Origin: Aeromonas bestiarum
GTDB lineage: Bacteria; Pseudomonadota; Gammaproteobacteria; Enterobacterales; Aeromonadaceae
Direction of reading: 5' to 3'
Assembly (NCBI RefSeq): GCF_000819745.1
Contig: NZ_CDDA01000028.1
Coordinates: forward strand, 124,001-188,000
DNA length: 64,000 bases
The translations under genes and the position numbers were made by a program. How positions within the stretch are numbered: position 1 is the stretch's first letter; the number at the start of each line of letters is the position of its first letter. Positions 39,446-47,911 of the stretch are shown here, in pieces. Below the pieces are notes generated by a model. It did not search any database. It was not told the origin of the DNA and saw only the letters and a program-made list of their open reading frames with translations.

Positions 39446-40228
39446 ATGCCTAATTTAAAAATGACACTTTTAGAAAACTCCACAAGCTTCTTCTTAGAGT
39501 CTGTGAGTAAGGCTATTCAGGCTGAATCAGATGAAAATAAATGGAAGTTTGCGATACTGCTTTTAGTTCAGGCAATCGAAACCAGTCTAAAAGAACGCCT
39601 GAGAAGAACTAATGAGATTTTTATCTACTCGAATATAGATAAGCCCAAAAACACCGTAGATCTGAGTTTAGCGATTGAGAGGCTGGAGAAAATCTCGAAA
39701 GTTAAATTGAAGCAACCTGATGTTAAGTGCATTAGGACTGCATCTGAGCTTCGAAACCAAATAGTTCATTTTGAGTTTGATCTTTCGATCGAGCAAATTA
39801 AGTCCAATTTTGTAAGTCTTGTAGGTTTTTATTCATCATTTTGCCGAGATCATTTGGCTTCAGATATTTTCTCTCAGCTCCCACCCAAGTTGCACTCAGA
39901 GGTACTAAAGCTCGATAGCTATGTTGAAGAGCTAGAAAATAGAGCCTCGGAACGAATGGCTGCTGAAGAAATTCCAGATAATGAAGTATGGGAGTGTCCA
40001 GCATGTAAAAAAGATACATTTGTCATCTACGATGGTATAGATACTTGTTACTTATGCGGTCATTCAGAGCCAATTGTTGAATGTGAGCAATGCCAGACTC
40101 TTGAATTCGAGGGTGAACTTGAGCACCGAGACTTTGGCAATATGAAAGGCTGGGAGAACTATAAGGCTCTATGTAAGGATTGCGTTTATAAACTAGAAAA
40201 TGAAAATCCTTACGAAGACTATTATTGA
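39446..40228 (+). CDS. HEPN-domain protein with two C-terminal zinc ribbons
   Basis: A 260-residue AT-rich gene. The helical N-terminus (about 1-150) has FAILLLVQAIETSLKERLRR and, near its end, ELRNQIVHFEF, where R103-x4-H108 is the HEPN Rx4-6H signature of metal-independent RNases. The C-terminus has eight Cys in two four-Cys sets: C184/C187 (CPAC) with C201/C204 (CYLC), and C213/C216 (CEQC) with C243/C246 (CKDC). Start ATG 39446 has GGAG six bases before; an earlier in-frame TTG lies in repeat DNA. It precedes a PLD-nuclease gene by 104 bases. Inference: an RNA-cleaving defence effector; substrate unknown. Confidence 0.8.
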   Translation: MPNLKMTLLENSTSFFLESVSKAIQAESDENKWKFAILLLVQAIETSLKERLRRTNEIFIYSNIDKPKNTVDLSLAIERLEKISKVKLKQPDVKCIRTASELRNQIVHFEFDLSIEQIKSNFVSLVGFYSSFCRDHLASDIFSQLPPKLHSEVLKLDSYVEELENRASERMAAEEIPDNEVWECPACKKDTFVIYDGIDTCYLCGHSEPIVECEQCQTLEFEGELEHRDFGNMKGWENYKALCKDCVYKLENENPYEDYY

Positions 40229-40332
40229 GTAAAAACCAGGACATCCATCTTTCTTAGTAAAGCGTTACACAGCAAGAATAAAAAGATGAATCTCCAAGCT
40301 TTTTTATTAAAAAACAATAGTAGATAGTCATC

Positions 40333-41466
40333 ATGAAAATGTTTTTACATAGTCCAGACCAAGATACCGACATCCGGAAAATTTATCAAAAAGCTTTTAA
40401 TGAAGCAGTTGAACTATATCTTGTAACTGCATATTTAACTCATTGGGACATGTCTTTAAAACTTAACAAGTCATGTGAGAATTTCAGAGTTATCATTGGC
40501 AAAGATTTTGGTATTACAAAGAAATCAGCATGCCATAAAATAATGCAGTGGCTACCTTCAGAAAGGAAAGGCCAATTTTTGGTCGCAGACAAGATTGATG
40601 GTTTTCACCCCAAGGCTATTTTTTGGAAAGATACTGAAGACAAGTGTCATGTACTTATTGGTTCATCAAATCTCACTAAAGCTGCTTTCGAAAGTAATTA
40701 TGAGGCTAATATCTACTCAGAAATTAATTCTGAATCATACAGTCAAGCAAAAAACTGGATAGGAAAAATCACAGAGAAATCTGTCGTTGTATCAGAGGAT
40801 TGGCTCGCACAGTACATCGAAGGTACTCCTTCAAGCAAAAATAAACCTCTTAATAATTCAGACAAACAAAACTCAATAGCAAGTTTACTCTTGCCTCTGC
40901 CTGATGGTGCCAAAAATAAAGTTGACGAACGTAGACAGCAGATTTTAAAACATCAGGCGGTGAAATCATCTTTACATGAACTGTTCGTCAATTGTGCATC
41001 AAAAAATATACTTTCATCGGAATTTTATGCCCAACTACCAAATTTTTGGAGCTGGGAAATTGGTAACAGACTTCAAGGCAGAGGATGGGAACGTCGAGGG
41101 AGAGCAAGTAATTTTCATGAGTTATCAATTAGTTATCTAAAAATAATTAAATCATCAGATTTCGAACGTGATGACGTTGTTGTCAGAGAAATTGACAGGC
41201 TTAAAAAGTTGAAGGTATCGGCTAGGACTGCATTCTTTTCTGAGATGTTATGTTTAACTTATCCAGAACGCTATCCGGTTTTGAACAAACCAGTATGGTC
41301 TTATTTAGAAGATATTAATTTCAGAGCCCCTAAAGGTGCAAGCGAAGGTGTTGCTTACATTGATTTAGCGAAAAAACTGCGTCTGTCTCTAAAGGAAAAC
41401 CCGTCGCACCCAGCTCAGAACTTGGCGGAATTAGATACAGTAATATGGTTGCAGTATCACGAATAA
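40333..41466 (+). CDS. PLD-superfamily nuclease-like protein with unknown C-terminal domain
   Basis: A 377-residue AT-rich gene. The N-terminal half (to about 160) is a single-HKD phospholipase D-like domain: H92-x-K94, then G110-S111-S112-N113 and the N122-Y-E124 that usually follows. Single-HKD members such as Nuc and BfiI act as dimers on nucleic acids. The C-terminal half (about 215-377) is helical with YPERYPVLNKPVWSYL and ends in IWLQYHE; I do not recognise it. The pairing with a HEPN/zinc-ribbon gene and the foreign composition fit a two-gene defence cassette. A lipid hydrolase is unlikely because there is no signal peptide. Confidence 0.75.
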   Translation: MKMFLHSPDQDTDIRKIYQKAFNEAVELYLVTAYLTHWDMSLKLNKSCENFRVIIGKDFGITKKSACHKIMQWLPSERKGQFLVADKIDGFHPKAIFWKDTEDKCHVLIGSSNLTKAAFESNYEANIYSEINSESYSQAKNWIGKITEKSVVVSEDWLAQYIEGTPSSKNKPLNNSDKQNSIASLLLPLPDGAKNKVDERRQQILKHQAVKSSLHELFVNCASKNILSSEFYAQLPNFWSWEIGNRLQGRGWERRGRASNFHELSISYLKIIKSSDFERDDVVVREIDRLKKLKVSARTAFFSEMLCLTYPERYPVLNKPVWSYLEDINFRAPKGASEGVAYIDLAKKLRLSLKENPSHPAQNLAELDTVIWLQYHE

Positions 41467-41487
41467 CTATGGGTTTTAAAAAATACC

Positions 41488-42081
41488 TCAAGATTGACTG
41501 TCAACGTGTACAGATCTAGTTTCAACGCGTGGCGACCCTCGTCCCACGCCTCCCTCCCTTCTCAATACCCGCCACCCCATGAATCCCAGCATCAATACAA
41601 TTCCCGGCAGCCAGACCCAGTAGTGCTCGGAGAGGATCACCGCTTCACCTCGGGCGGTAAGATAGGCCTCCAGCTTGAAGGGGGCGACCCGGATCACCTG
41701 CCAGGGGGCGAAGAAACGCTCGTCACGCCAAGGCCAGAGCCAGCCAACCCCCTTGCCGCCGGTGGTGAGCGAGTCGAGCAGGCTGTGGGAAAGTAGCGAA
41801 ACCAGCAGAAACGACCAGACGGTGGCGGCGCTCGCCTTAAGTTGGCGGTGAAACAACATGGCCAGAGTGGGCAGGACAAAGGCGAACAGCAGTGAATGGG
41901 TAAAGCCCCTATGACCCAAGACATGGCCATAGGCGACCCCCAGTTTGAAGGCAAGCACATCGGCATCGGGCAGCATGGCGATGGCAACGCCAGCCAGCAG
42001 CAGGCGCGGCGGAATCATCCGGCTGCCAAGCCCGAGCCCAAGACAGAGAGGGACGGCGGCGTGAGTGACTATGGTGGGCAT
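41488..42081 (-). CDS. DUF457/YdjM-like membrane-bound metal-dependent hydrolase
   Basis: A 197-residue membrane protein of the YdjM/YbcI family. It starts MPTIVTHAAVPLCLGLGLG and carries metal-ligand motifs: an early THAA with His7, MLPDADV, HRGFTHSLLF, and SHSLLDSLTTGG. The motifs fall at membrane-segment boundaries, as in this family. The ATG at 42081 has GGAG upstream. No SOS box was seen, although E. coli YdjM is LexA-regulated. Gene and composition match the GC-rich host, unlike the AT-rich pair it faces. Confidence 0.83.
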   Translation of the reverse strand: MPTIVTHAAVPLCLGLGLGSRMIPPRLLLAGVAIAMLPDADVLAFKLGVAYGHVLGHRGFTHSLLFAFVLPTLAMLFHRQLKASAATVWSFLLVSLLSHSLLDSLTTGGKGVGWLWPWRDERFFAPWQVIRVAPFKLEAYLTARGEAVILSEHYWVWLPGIVLMLGFMGWRVLRREGGVGRGSPRVETRSVHVDSQS

Positions 42082-42225
42082 AGGGTAAAGCTCCAACTGA
42101 AAACGTGAGCCTACTCTACCCCCGCTCGATGAAGTGAACGTGAAGTGCAAGGCTGCTCTGCAAGCAACACCCTCCCGGCCCCTCAGTCATCCCCCAGACC
42201 ATCCCTAACCACCTCTTCTATTCTA

Positions 42226-42249
42226 AAAAGTGAACCTCTCTACACTTTT
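42226..42249. promoter_or_regulatory. hipBA operator O1
   Basis: AAAAGTG and CACTTTT separated by ten bases form a 24-base palindrome. First of three copies with exact 50-base spacing upstream of hipB. Confidence 0.8.
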
Positions 42250-42275
42250 CTCTCGCAAACAGCACCTAGACCATA

Positions 42276-42299
42276 AAAAGTGCACCATCGTACACTTTT
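42276..42299. promoter_or_regulatory. hipBA operator O2
   Basis: Perfect half sites AAAAGTG and CACTTTT with a ten-base spacer, centred exactly 50 bases from O1. Confidence 0.8.
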
Positions 42300-42325
42300 G
42301 ATTGCTGTTTGCTCTTACCATGAGT

Positions 42326-42349
42326 TAAGGTGTAACAACCTACACTTTT
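42326..42349. promoter_or_regulatory. hipBA operator O3
   Basis: Left half site TAAGGTG is degenerate, right half CACTTTT perfect, ten-base spacer. It ends about ten bases before the hipB start and lies exactly 50 bases from O2. Confidence 0.75.
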
Positions 42350-42358
42350 TCCGTGATC

Positions 42359-42655
42359 ATGATGGCAGACACATCGTTGCAAACCGGCCCGAAAGAACTG
42401 GATCCCGCCTCGCTGGGGCTGGCGATACGCGATAGGCGCAAGGCCGCCAGGATGACGCAGGAGGTGACGGCCTCACTGTGCGGCATATCCAAAAAGACCC
42501 TGATCAAGATTGAGAAGGGTGGGGATGTCTACCTCTCTACCCTATTGCAGGTGATGAAGGCGCTGGGGCTGCGCTTGCAACTGGTGCAGGAAGTGGGTTC
42601 ACAGGTAACGAGCGGCAACAGCCAACCAGAGGTCGGTGATGATGAGTGGTTCTGA
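42359..42655 (+). CDS. hipB: HipB-like antitoxin, XRE family
   Basis: A 98-residue DNA-binding antitoxin and autoregulator. LGLAIRDRRKAARMTQEVTASLCGISKKTLIKIEKGGDVYLSTLLQVMKALGL is a complete Xre/Cro helix-turn-helix. The C-terminal tail ends in DDEWF, the HipB-type tail with terminal Trp that contacts HipA. The start is uncertain: ATG 42359, ATG 42362 or GTG 42353, and no clear Shine-Dalgarno is present because O3 abuts it. The 3' end overlaps hipA by about 17 bases. It should bind the three upstream operators. Confidence 0.9.
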   Translation: MMADTSLQTGPKELDPASLGLAIRDRRKAARMTQEVTASLCGISKKTLIKIEKGGDVYLSTLLQVMKALGLRLQLVQEVGSQVTSGNSQPEVGDDEWF

Positions 42656-43955
42656 GCACCATCGGCTTGAACTTCGGCTGGGTAGCCAACTGATCGGCCA
42701 TCTCGAATATGACTCCAGCCGGGATGCGTTTCAGCTCGGCTATCTGCCAGAGTGGCAAGCGCATGGATTCCCGCTTTCACCACCGCTGGCGCTGGATGGC
42801 TCGGCCAGCAGCGCCCAGATCCGGGCATATCTCGGCAACTTGCTGCCAGAAAATCGCGGGCTGGAGCACCTGATTGAGGCGCTATCCGTTTCGCGCAGCA
42901 ATCTCTTTGCCCTGATCCACGGCATTGGCCGCGATGTATCCGGAGCTGTCACCTTTACCCTGTCCGCAGAGTCCGACATTCCCACCCACTTTCGCCCCAT
43001 CACCCCAGAGGAGTTGATGCTGCGACTCGATCAGCCCGAGATCTGGCCGCTGGAAGTCTGGGATGGTCGCCCCCGACTCTCGGTTGCGGGTGTGCAGGCC
43101 AAGCTCAACGTGCTGCGACTCGAGGGGGCGCTGGGGTTTGGCGAGGGCGAACTCTGTTCCACCCACCTCCTCAAGTTCGAGCATCACCCTCATCTGGTGA
43201 TCAATGAATTTGTGACCATGCGGCTGACCGCGTTGCTGGGCATGCCGGTCGCACAGGTTGAACTGCACACATTTGGTCAAGATGAGAAGTCCCACCGAGG
43301 CTTGCTGGTGGAACGGTTTGATCGGCGTCTTGATGAAGATGGCTTGAGGGTTCGCCGTCGCCACATGATCGACGCCTGTCAGGGGCTGGGGTTCCCCGTC
43401 ACGCGAAAATATGAACGCAACTTCGGTGACGGGCGGGATGTGGCCCATATTAGGGAAGGGGTGAGCCTGCCACGACTGTTCAGCCTCAGCGCCCTTTGTG
43501 TCAATCCGGCGCAAGCCAGATTGAACATGCTGCAATGGCTGCTCTTCAACCTCTGCGTCAACAACCATGATGCCCATGGCAAGAACTACAGCTTCTTCGT
43601 CTCGCGGGCAGGGCTGACGCCCACCCCTTGGTACGATCTGGTCAATGTGGGGCTTTACCCCGAGTTCAACCAGCATCTGGCCATGGCCATAGGCGACGAG
43701 TTTACCCCCGAGGCGGTCAACGCATGGCAGTTGCTGGAGATGGCCGAGGCATGTGACCTGCCCAAACGCCTGTTGCAGCAGACCCTGCACAAGTTGGCCA
43801 ACGACATCCTCCTTCATCTGGATGCCGCCATCGCCATGGTTGAGACAGACAATCCCGCCGAGCTGGCTTATCTGGCACGCTACCGACATGACGTTGAGCG
43901 CCGCTGTCGCCATTTTCAGGAACAGGCTGCGCTGTTGCCCGATCTGCAGCTGTAA
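42639..43955 (+). CDS. hipA: HipA-like serine/threonine kinase toxin
   Basis: A 438-residue toxin kinase. The N-terminal HipA_N domain covers roughly residues 5-110. The kinase core has SVAGVQAKLNVL (148-159, ATP-binding loop). The catalytic segment NLCVNNHDAHGKNYSF has the catalytic Asp at about 311, and PWYDLVNVG at about 330 the magnesium-binding Asp. In E. coli HipA phosphorylates GltX and induces persistence; the target here is not known. Catalytic residues appear intact. It overlaps hipB and is followed by a strong terminator. Confidence 0.92.
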   Translation: MMSGSEHHRLELRLGSQLIGHLEYDSSRDAFQLGYLPEWQAHGFPLSPPLALDGSASSAQIRAYLGNLLPENRGLEHLIEALSVSRSNLFALIHGIGRDVSGAVTFTLSAESDIPTHFRPITPEELMLRLDQPEIWPLEVWDGRPRLSVAGVQAKLNVLRLEGALGFGEGELCSTHLLKFEHHPHLVINEFVTMRLTALLGMPVAQVELHTFGQDEKSHRGLLVERFDRRLDEDGLRVRRRHMIDACQGLGFPVTRKYERNFGDGRDVAHIREGVSLPRLFSLSALCVNPAQARLNMLQWLLFNLCVNNHDAHGKNYSFFVSRAGLTPTPWYDLVNVGLYPEFNQHLAMAIGDEFTPEAVNAWQLLEMAEACDLPKRLLQQTLHKLANDILLHLDAAIAMVETDNPAELAYLARYRHDVERRCRHFQEQAALLPDLQL

Positions 43956-43969
43956 CCTCCCACGAAAAA

Positions 43970-44010
43970 ACCCCCTCTTGCCCAGCGGCAAGAGGGGGTC
44001 TTTTGTTTTT
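43970..44010 (+). terminator. hipBA terminator
   Basis: CCCCCTCTTGCC (43971-43982) pairs perfectly with GGCAAGAGGGGG (43987-43998) around CAGC, followed by TCTTTTGTTTTTG. Confidence 0.94.
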
Positions 44011-44042
44011 GCCGCCGACTAAGCAGCTATTGCATCAAGCTA

Positions 44043-44243
44043 TCAGGCCAGCGAGACAAAGATCCCGGCCAGGGTGGCGCTCATCAGGTTGGCCAGGGTC
44101 GCCGCCAGCACAGCCTTGAAGCCCATATTGGCCACATCGTGACGGCGCTCCGGCGCCATGGTGCCGATGGAGCCGAGCTGCACCGCGATGGAGCCCAGAT
44201 TGGCAAACCACAGGGGCGCCGATGGTACAGTGATCGCCGTCAC
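44043..44243 (-). pseudogene. 3' remnant of a NupC-family nucleoside permease gene
   Basis: The minus-strand frame ends in PLWFANLGSIAVQLGSIGTM, then APERR, then GFKAVLAATLANLMSATLAG, the C-terminal end of concentrative nucleoside transporters (CNT/NupC). Only about 60 of the usual 400 residues remain, with no start and no upstream continuation. Homology ends near 44240. It marks where accessory DNA replaced a core gene, probably during hipBA/cassette insertion or a deletion. Confidence 0.82.
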
Positions 44244-44547
44244 AGAAAAAGCGGTAAAACGATTGGCTTAGGCAACTTTTTCACCCCGGACAGGGGCTCG
44301 CCCGAAAACGCGGCAGGATTGACCCGCAAGTGAGCACAAGCCCAATGAGCGCCAGCCAGCAGGGTCCAGCAGCTCGGCAGACGGCACAGGAGCGAGGCAC
44401 AGACCCCATCCCCGGATAACCGAATCGGTTCACGTTTTTTTCATCTGAAAAGGAGTAGAGTAGGCAATCACCAAGTTTATGTTTTTATTGGAAAAGCCCC
44501 TACGGGTCATGCAATGGCATAACGCCCTTAACCCCAAGTGGAACGCC
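44244..44547. other. intergenic region
   Basis: About 300 bases between the nupC remnant and the DUF218 gene. Nothing recognisable is seen apart from AAAAGGAG at 44449-44456, which may serve a short in-frame extension of the next gene, and T-rich stretches consistent with a promoter. Confidence 0.35.
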
Positions 44548-45654
44548 ATGATGAAGAAAACCGCGATTGCCCTGACCCTGGCCAGCCTGTTGGCGCTGCC
44601 AGTGTTTGTCTCCACCAATGCCTGGGCTGCTCCGGTGCGCTCCCTGCAAAAGGAGCAAAACTACGACCAGTACATCAGCAAGCGTCAGGTGGTGGATCAG
44701 CTGCTGGCGGATGCCTGGCAGATCTTCAAGTCGCCGGCCCGCATCTCCACCGCCGGCTTCACCGCCAAGATGCCGAGCAACATGGAGCAGGTCACAGAGC
44801 TGCTGCTGCAGGCCTATCAGCTCGAACCCTATCGCACCGACCTGCTGATCTCGGCGGCCAACGCCCAGATCTACAACGGCAACGTGGACAAGGCCATAGG
44901 CCTGTTCGAGCAGGCGCTCAGCACGGCGCCGGACGACATAGACCTGCTCACCTACCTGGCCACCTGGCAGACCTTCAAGCAAAACCCCAGTGCCGCCCAG
45001 GCATACCAGAGCAAGCTGGCGACCCTCAATCCCGGCCGTGCTGCCGATCTGCAGCGCATCCTGGATACGGTGGCCCGCGTCAACGCCACCCCGCTTAAGG
45101 AACAGGGGGAGCGTTCACCCAAGCCGGGCAACCGGGCCATCGTCACCCTGGGCTATGCCCTCAACCCCGATGGCAGCATGCACGACATACTGCTGGGCCG
45201 ACTGGAGACCACCCGCTCCCTGGCCCAGGCCAACCCGGCGGCGCTCATCATACTGACCGGCGGCGTGCCCCAGAACCGCCAGACCGAGGGCAAGCTGATG
45301 GCGGACTGGCTGGTGAAGAAGGGCATAGATCGCTCGCGCATCATAGAGGATAACTACGCCACCAGTACGGTGGAGAACGCCCTCTACAGCGGCTACGCCC
45401 TCGCCCGCCACCAGATCCAGTACGCCACCCTGGTGAGCTCCGCCAGCCATGTGCGCCGGGGCCAGACATTACTGGAGATCGCCTGCTGGCAGAGCGGCCC
45501 GGCCGGGATCCAGATAGACAGCGTCAGCTACCCGGACAAGTCGCTCTCGACACTGGCCAAGGTGAGCGACAGCGAGCTGCTCGGTATCTACCGCGATGCG
45601 CTGCGCACCTACGGCCTGTGGAGCTATCGCTCGGCCCCGCTGATCGAGCGCTGA
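44548..45654 (+). CDS. exported TPR/DUF218 (YdcF/SanA-like) protein
   Basis: A 368-residue precursor with a Sec signal peptide (KKTAIALTLASLLALPVFVSTNAWA). Residues about 70-180 hold TPR-like helices (AYQLEPYRTDLLISAANAQIYNGNVDKAIGLFEQAL). The C-terminus is a DUF218/YdcF domain: IVTLGYALNPDGSMHDILLGRLE, LIILTGG, ASTVENALYSGYALA, LVSSASHVRRG. The domain is linked to envelope and murein maturation; no activity is established. Start ATG 44548 or 44551; an in-frame upstream ATG at 44479 would put 23 residues before the signal. It is single-gene, with a terminator directly after. Confidence 0.82.
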   Translation: MMKKTAIALTLASLLALPVFVSTNAWAAPVRSLQKEQNYDQYISKRQVVDQLLADAWQIFKSPARISTAGFTAKMPSNMEQVTELLLQAYQLEPYRTDLLISAANAQIYNGNVDKAIGLFEQALSTAPDDIDLLTYLATWQTFKQNPSAAQAYQSKLATLNPGRAADLQRILDTVARVNATPLKEQGERSPKPGNRAIVTLGYALNPDGSMHDILLGRLETTRSLAQANPAALIILTGGVPQNRQTEGKLMADWLVKKGIDRSRIIEDNYATSTVENALYSGYALARHQIQYATLVSSASHVRRGQTLLEIACWQSGPAGIQIDSVSYPDKSLSTLAKVSDSELLGIYRDALRTYGLWSYRSAPLIER

Positions 45655-45679
45655 TCTGCGCCATCCCGCACTCGACAAT

Positions 45680-45707
45680 AAAAATACCCACACGAGTGGG
45701 TATTTTT
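45680..45707 (+). terminator. terminator after the DUF218 gene
   Basis: AAAAATACCCAC (45680-45691) pairs with GTGGGTATTTTT (45696-45707) around ACGA. Confidence 0.9.
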
Positions 45708-46146
45708 ATCTGGCTGAGACTCGACGCTATGGTTGTGGATTTATTCTCTCTTATTTTCCTTTTACTACTGGCGGAAAATGTTCCAGCAATGTCGTGCGCC
45801 AGATGCGGCATGATAAAGCAGATGGGCAACGAGATATCATAAAAAACCAGCTCATATTCCATGCTTGAACTATCACCCTGCAATCAGGACGTCACATCCA
45901 TAATAATTTACAACCCATTATTTTTAATTGATTTAATTAAAACCATCATACCCACCAACAAACCAGCTGAGCAATGTAAAAATAACAGCCGCCACCTCAA
46001 CCGTTATTATCAATGTTGTAATTTAACTGTTTGCATGTATTTTTGATATAAATCACAGCAATATTTATACACAATTAATTGCTGCGTCTCATACCACTCC
46101 TTCGCTTACCATCCGCTTGTTCAGGCAATACGATGGAAACAAAAAA
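45708..46146. other. AT-rich intergenic region upstream of the peptidase gene
   Basis: About 440 bases of low-GC sequence. Short open frames on both strands show no convincing coding character. It includes a candidate FNR site (46043-46056) and should hold the promoter of the lipoprotein peptidase. Confidence 0.4.
46043..46056. promoter_or_regulatory. FNR-like site
   Basis: TTGATATAAATCAC matches the FNR consensus TTGAT-N4-ATCAA except at the last base. It lies about 90 bases before the peptidase start codon. A CRP site is the alternative reading. Confidence 0.4.
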
Positions 46147-47838
46147 ATGAAATACACGCTGATGATATCTTTGCTGGCGCCAGCCCTGCTGGCGGGCTGC
46201 GATCTGGAAAAAAAAGAGGAGGCTCCCTTCAAGGCGCGGCATATTACCGCCGCTTATGACACGGGCAACATCTGCCGCCAATTGCAACAGGGGTGGCAGG
46301 AGGATGGCGTCGCCGTGCCCGCCAGCCAGGTCAGTTGCCACTACCTGACGGTGCCGCTCGATTACGACAAGGAGTGGGTCCAGATCAAGCAGACCAAATG
46401 GGAGAAACGCCCTGCCCCCGCCCCGGCTGCCACTTTCCTCTCTGGCAACACAAGCCGCTTCTCGACCCCCTCCTGGTCAGGCAACCCCATCCGGGACGAG
46501 ATCAAGCAGGAGACCCGCACGGTCAAGGGGGACACCATAGACCTCTTCTATGTGCACTATCGCGCCACCGGCGACTATCGCGGCACCCTCTTCTACAACC
46601 CGGGCGGCCCCACCTCGGCCACCCCGGACCTGGGTATCCTGCTCGACATGCTGCGCAGTGCCAACCCCACCATCCTGGCGCACTACGACATAGTCACCCT
46701 GGATCCCCGCGGGGCAGGTTACAGCGCGCTCGGGCACGAGCTTAGAAGCTGCCTGCTGACGGACAAGAGCGGCATCCGGCCGGACATGACCCCGGCGCAG
46801 CTCGCCCAGATCTTTGCCAGCCGTGACAAGGGCGCCCTGCTGGCGCTCGAGAGCGGTGACGATCAGGGCAAGGCCTTCGGCACTGCGCTGCGGGAGCGTT
46901 GCGACGAGCCGTTGAAGCTGCATGCGCCGTACCTGGGCTCGCGGGCCGTGGTCGAGGACATGGAGCGACTGCGCCAGCATCTGGGGCGCGACCGTATCAC
47001 CCCCATCACCTTCTCCTACGGCACCCGCCTCGCCGCCCTCTATGCCGCCCGCTACCCGAGCCACGTGGCCAACCTGGTGGTCGACTCGCCGATGTCCCCT
47101 GCCGAGAGCCGCTACCCGGCCATCTTCCGCGGCGATGCCGAGAATGCCAATCGCATCCTTGCCTGGCGCTTCGGGGCCGAGGCACTGCAGCGCAGCATGG
47201 CGGTGACCCGCCAGGTGCGCGACAGCGGCCGCTATGTGGACAACATGGGCAATGTGCTCGACCGCGCCCACTGGGAAGCTGTGATGAGCGATGCCATCAG
47301 CGGCAGCCAGCACGATGATCAGCTCGCCTTCTGGCAGCAGGATGATGCCGGCCCCCTGCTGGCCCGCCTCGCCAAGGAGCAGGCCGACGAGACCCCCTAC
47401 CAGGATCTGCTGGAAATGCCCTTCTTCAGCGCCATCCATTGCACCGACAACAGCGAGCCCTATGGCTGGCAGGCGCTGGATCCGGAAGATGCCGCCTTCC
47501 AGGGGGCCGGCGCCCTGCTGCTGGCCAAGAGCTTCAACACCTGCGCCGACTGGCCTTATCCGCGCCAGCCCATCGCGACTGCTGGCGCCGGCGAGATAAA
47601 GCTCCCGGATGATGCCAAGGCCCTGGTGCTCGGCGCCGAGTACGATCCCAATACCCCCTTCGCCGGTGCCCGCCAGATGCAGGCCGCCTTTGGCAGCGCC
47701 GCCCGTCTGGTGCGGGTGGAGCAGAGCAACCGGCATGGCCAGCTGCACTCCTCGCAGTGCGCCAGAGAGGCCCTCAGCACCCTGCTGCTGGGTGACGCCG
47801 CGAGCCTCCCCAGCGAGCAGCCCTGCCTGGCCGACTGA
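46147..47838 (+). CDS. S33-family lipoprotein peptidase (tripeptidyl aminopeptidase-like)
   Basis: A 563-residue alpha/beta hydrolase. The signal ends LLAPALLAGCDL with lipobox LAGC, so it is probably membrane-anchored. SCHYLTVPLDYDKE and FYNPGGPTSA are typical of tripeptidyl aminopeptidases (TAP). TFSYGTRLAALYA provides the nucleophile Ser in GxSxG-like context (SYG). The C-terminal TAP-C domain provides Asp in GAEYDPNTPF and His in NRHGQLH. It would release short peptides in the periplasm or outside. Start ATG 46147 has GGAAAC upstream. A terminator shared with yajR follows. Confidence 0.83.
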   Translation: MKYTLMISLLAPALLAGCDLEKKEEAPFKARHITAAYDTGNICRQLQQGWQEDGVAVPASQVSCHYLTVPLDYDKEWVQIKQTKWEKRPAPAPAATFLSGNTSRFSTPSWSGNPIRDEIKQETRTVKGDTIDLFYVHYRATGDYRGTLFYNPGGPTSATPDLGILLDMLRSANPTILAHYDIVTLDPRGAGYSALGHELRSCLLTDKSGIRPDMTPAQLAQIFASRDKGALLALESGDDQGKAFGTALRERCDEPLKLHAPYLGSRAVVEDMERLRQHLGRDRITPITFSYGTRLAALYAARYPSHVANLVVDSPMSPAESRYPAIFRGDAENANRILAWRFGAEALQRSMAVTRQVRDSGRYVDNMGNVLDRAHWEAVMSDAISGSQHDDQLAFWQQDDAGPLLARLAKEQADETPYQDLLEMPFFSAIHCTDNSEPYGWQALDPEDAAFQGAGALLLAKSFNTCADWPYPRQPIATAGAGEIKLPDDAKALVLGAEYDPNTPFAGARQMQAAFGSAARLVRVEQSNRHGQLHSSQCAREALSTLLLGDAASLPSEQPCLAD

Positions 47839-47865
47839 ACCCGGCCCAACTGAGCACAGTCCAAC

Positions 47866-47893
47866 AAAAAGCCCGCCGAATTGGCGGGCTTTT
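47866..47893. terminator. bidirectional terminator between peptidase gene and yajR
   Basis: AAAAAGCCCGCC pairs with GGCGGGCTTTT around GAATT; convergent genes flank it. Confidence 0.92.
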
Positions 47894-47911
47894 GCATGCT
47901 GGCAGACGCCG

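Noticed and set aside
42226..42349. 50-bp periodic repeats upstream of hipB as a CRISPR array
   Set aside because: Repeats are 24-bp palindromes with only three copies, next to an autoregulated toxin-antitoxin operon; operators are the better reading.
45618..45842. 74-codon frame after the DUF218 gene
   Set aside because: Starts inside the preceding gene, crosses a terminator, and has no ribosome site or recognisable motif.
46477..47748. 423-codon minus-strand frame in the peptidase gene
   Set aside because: Antisense shadow without motifs; the plus-strand lipoprotein peptidase has signal, catalytic Ser, Asp and His.
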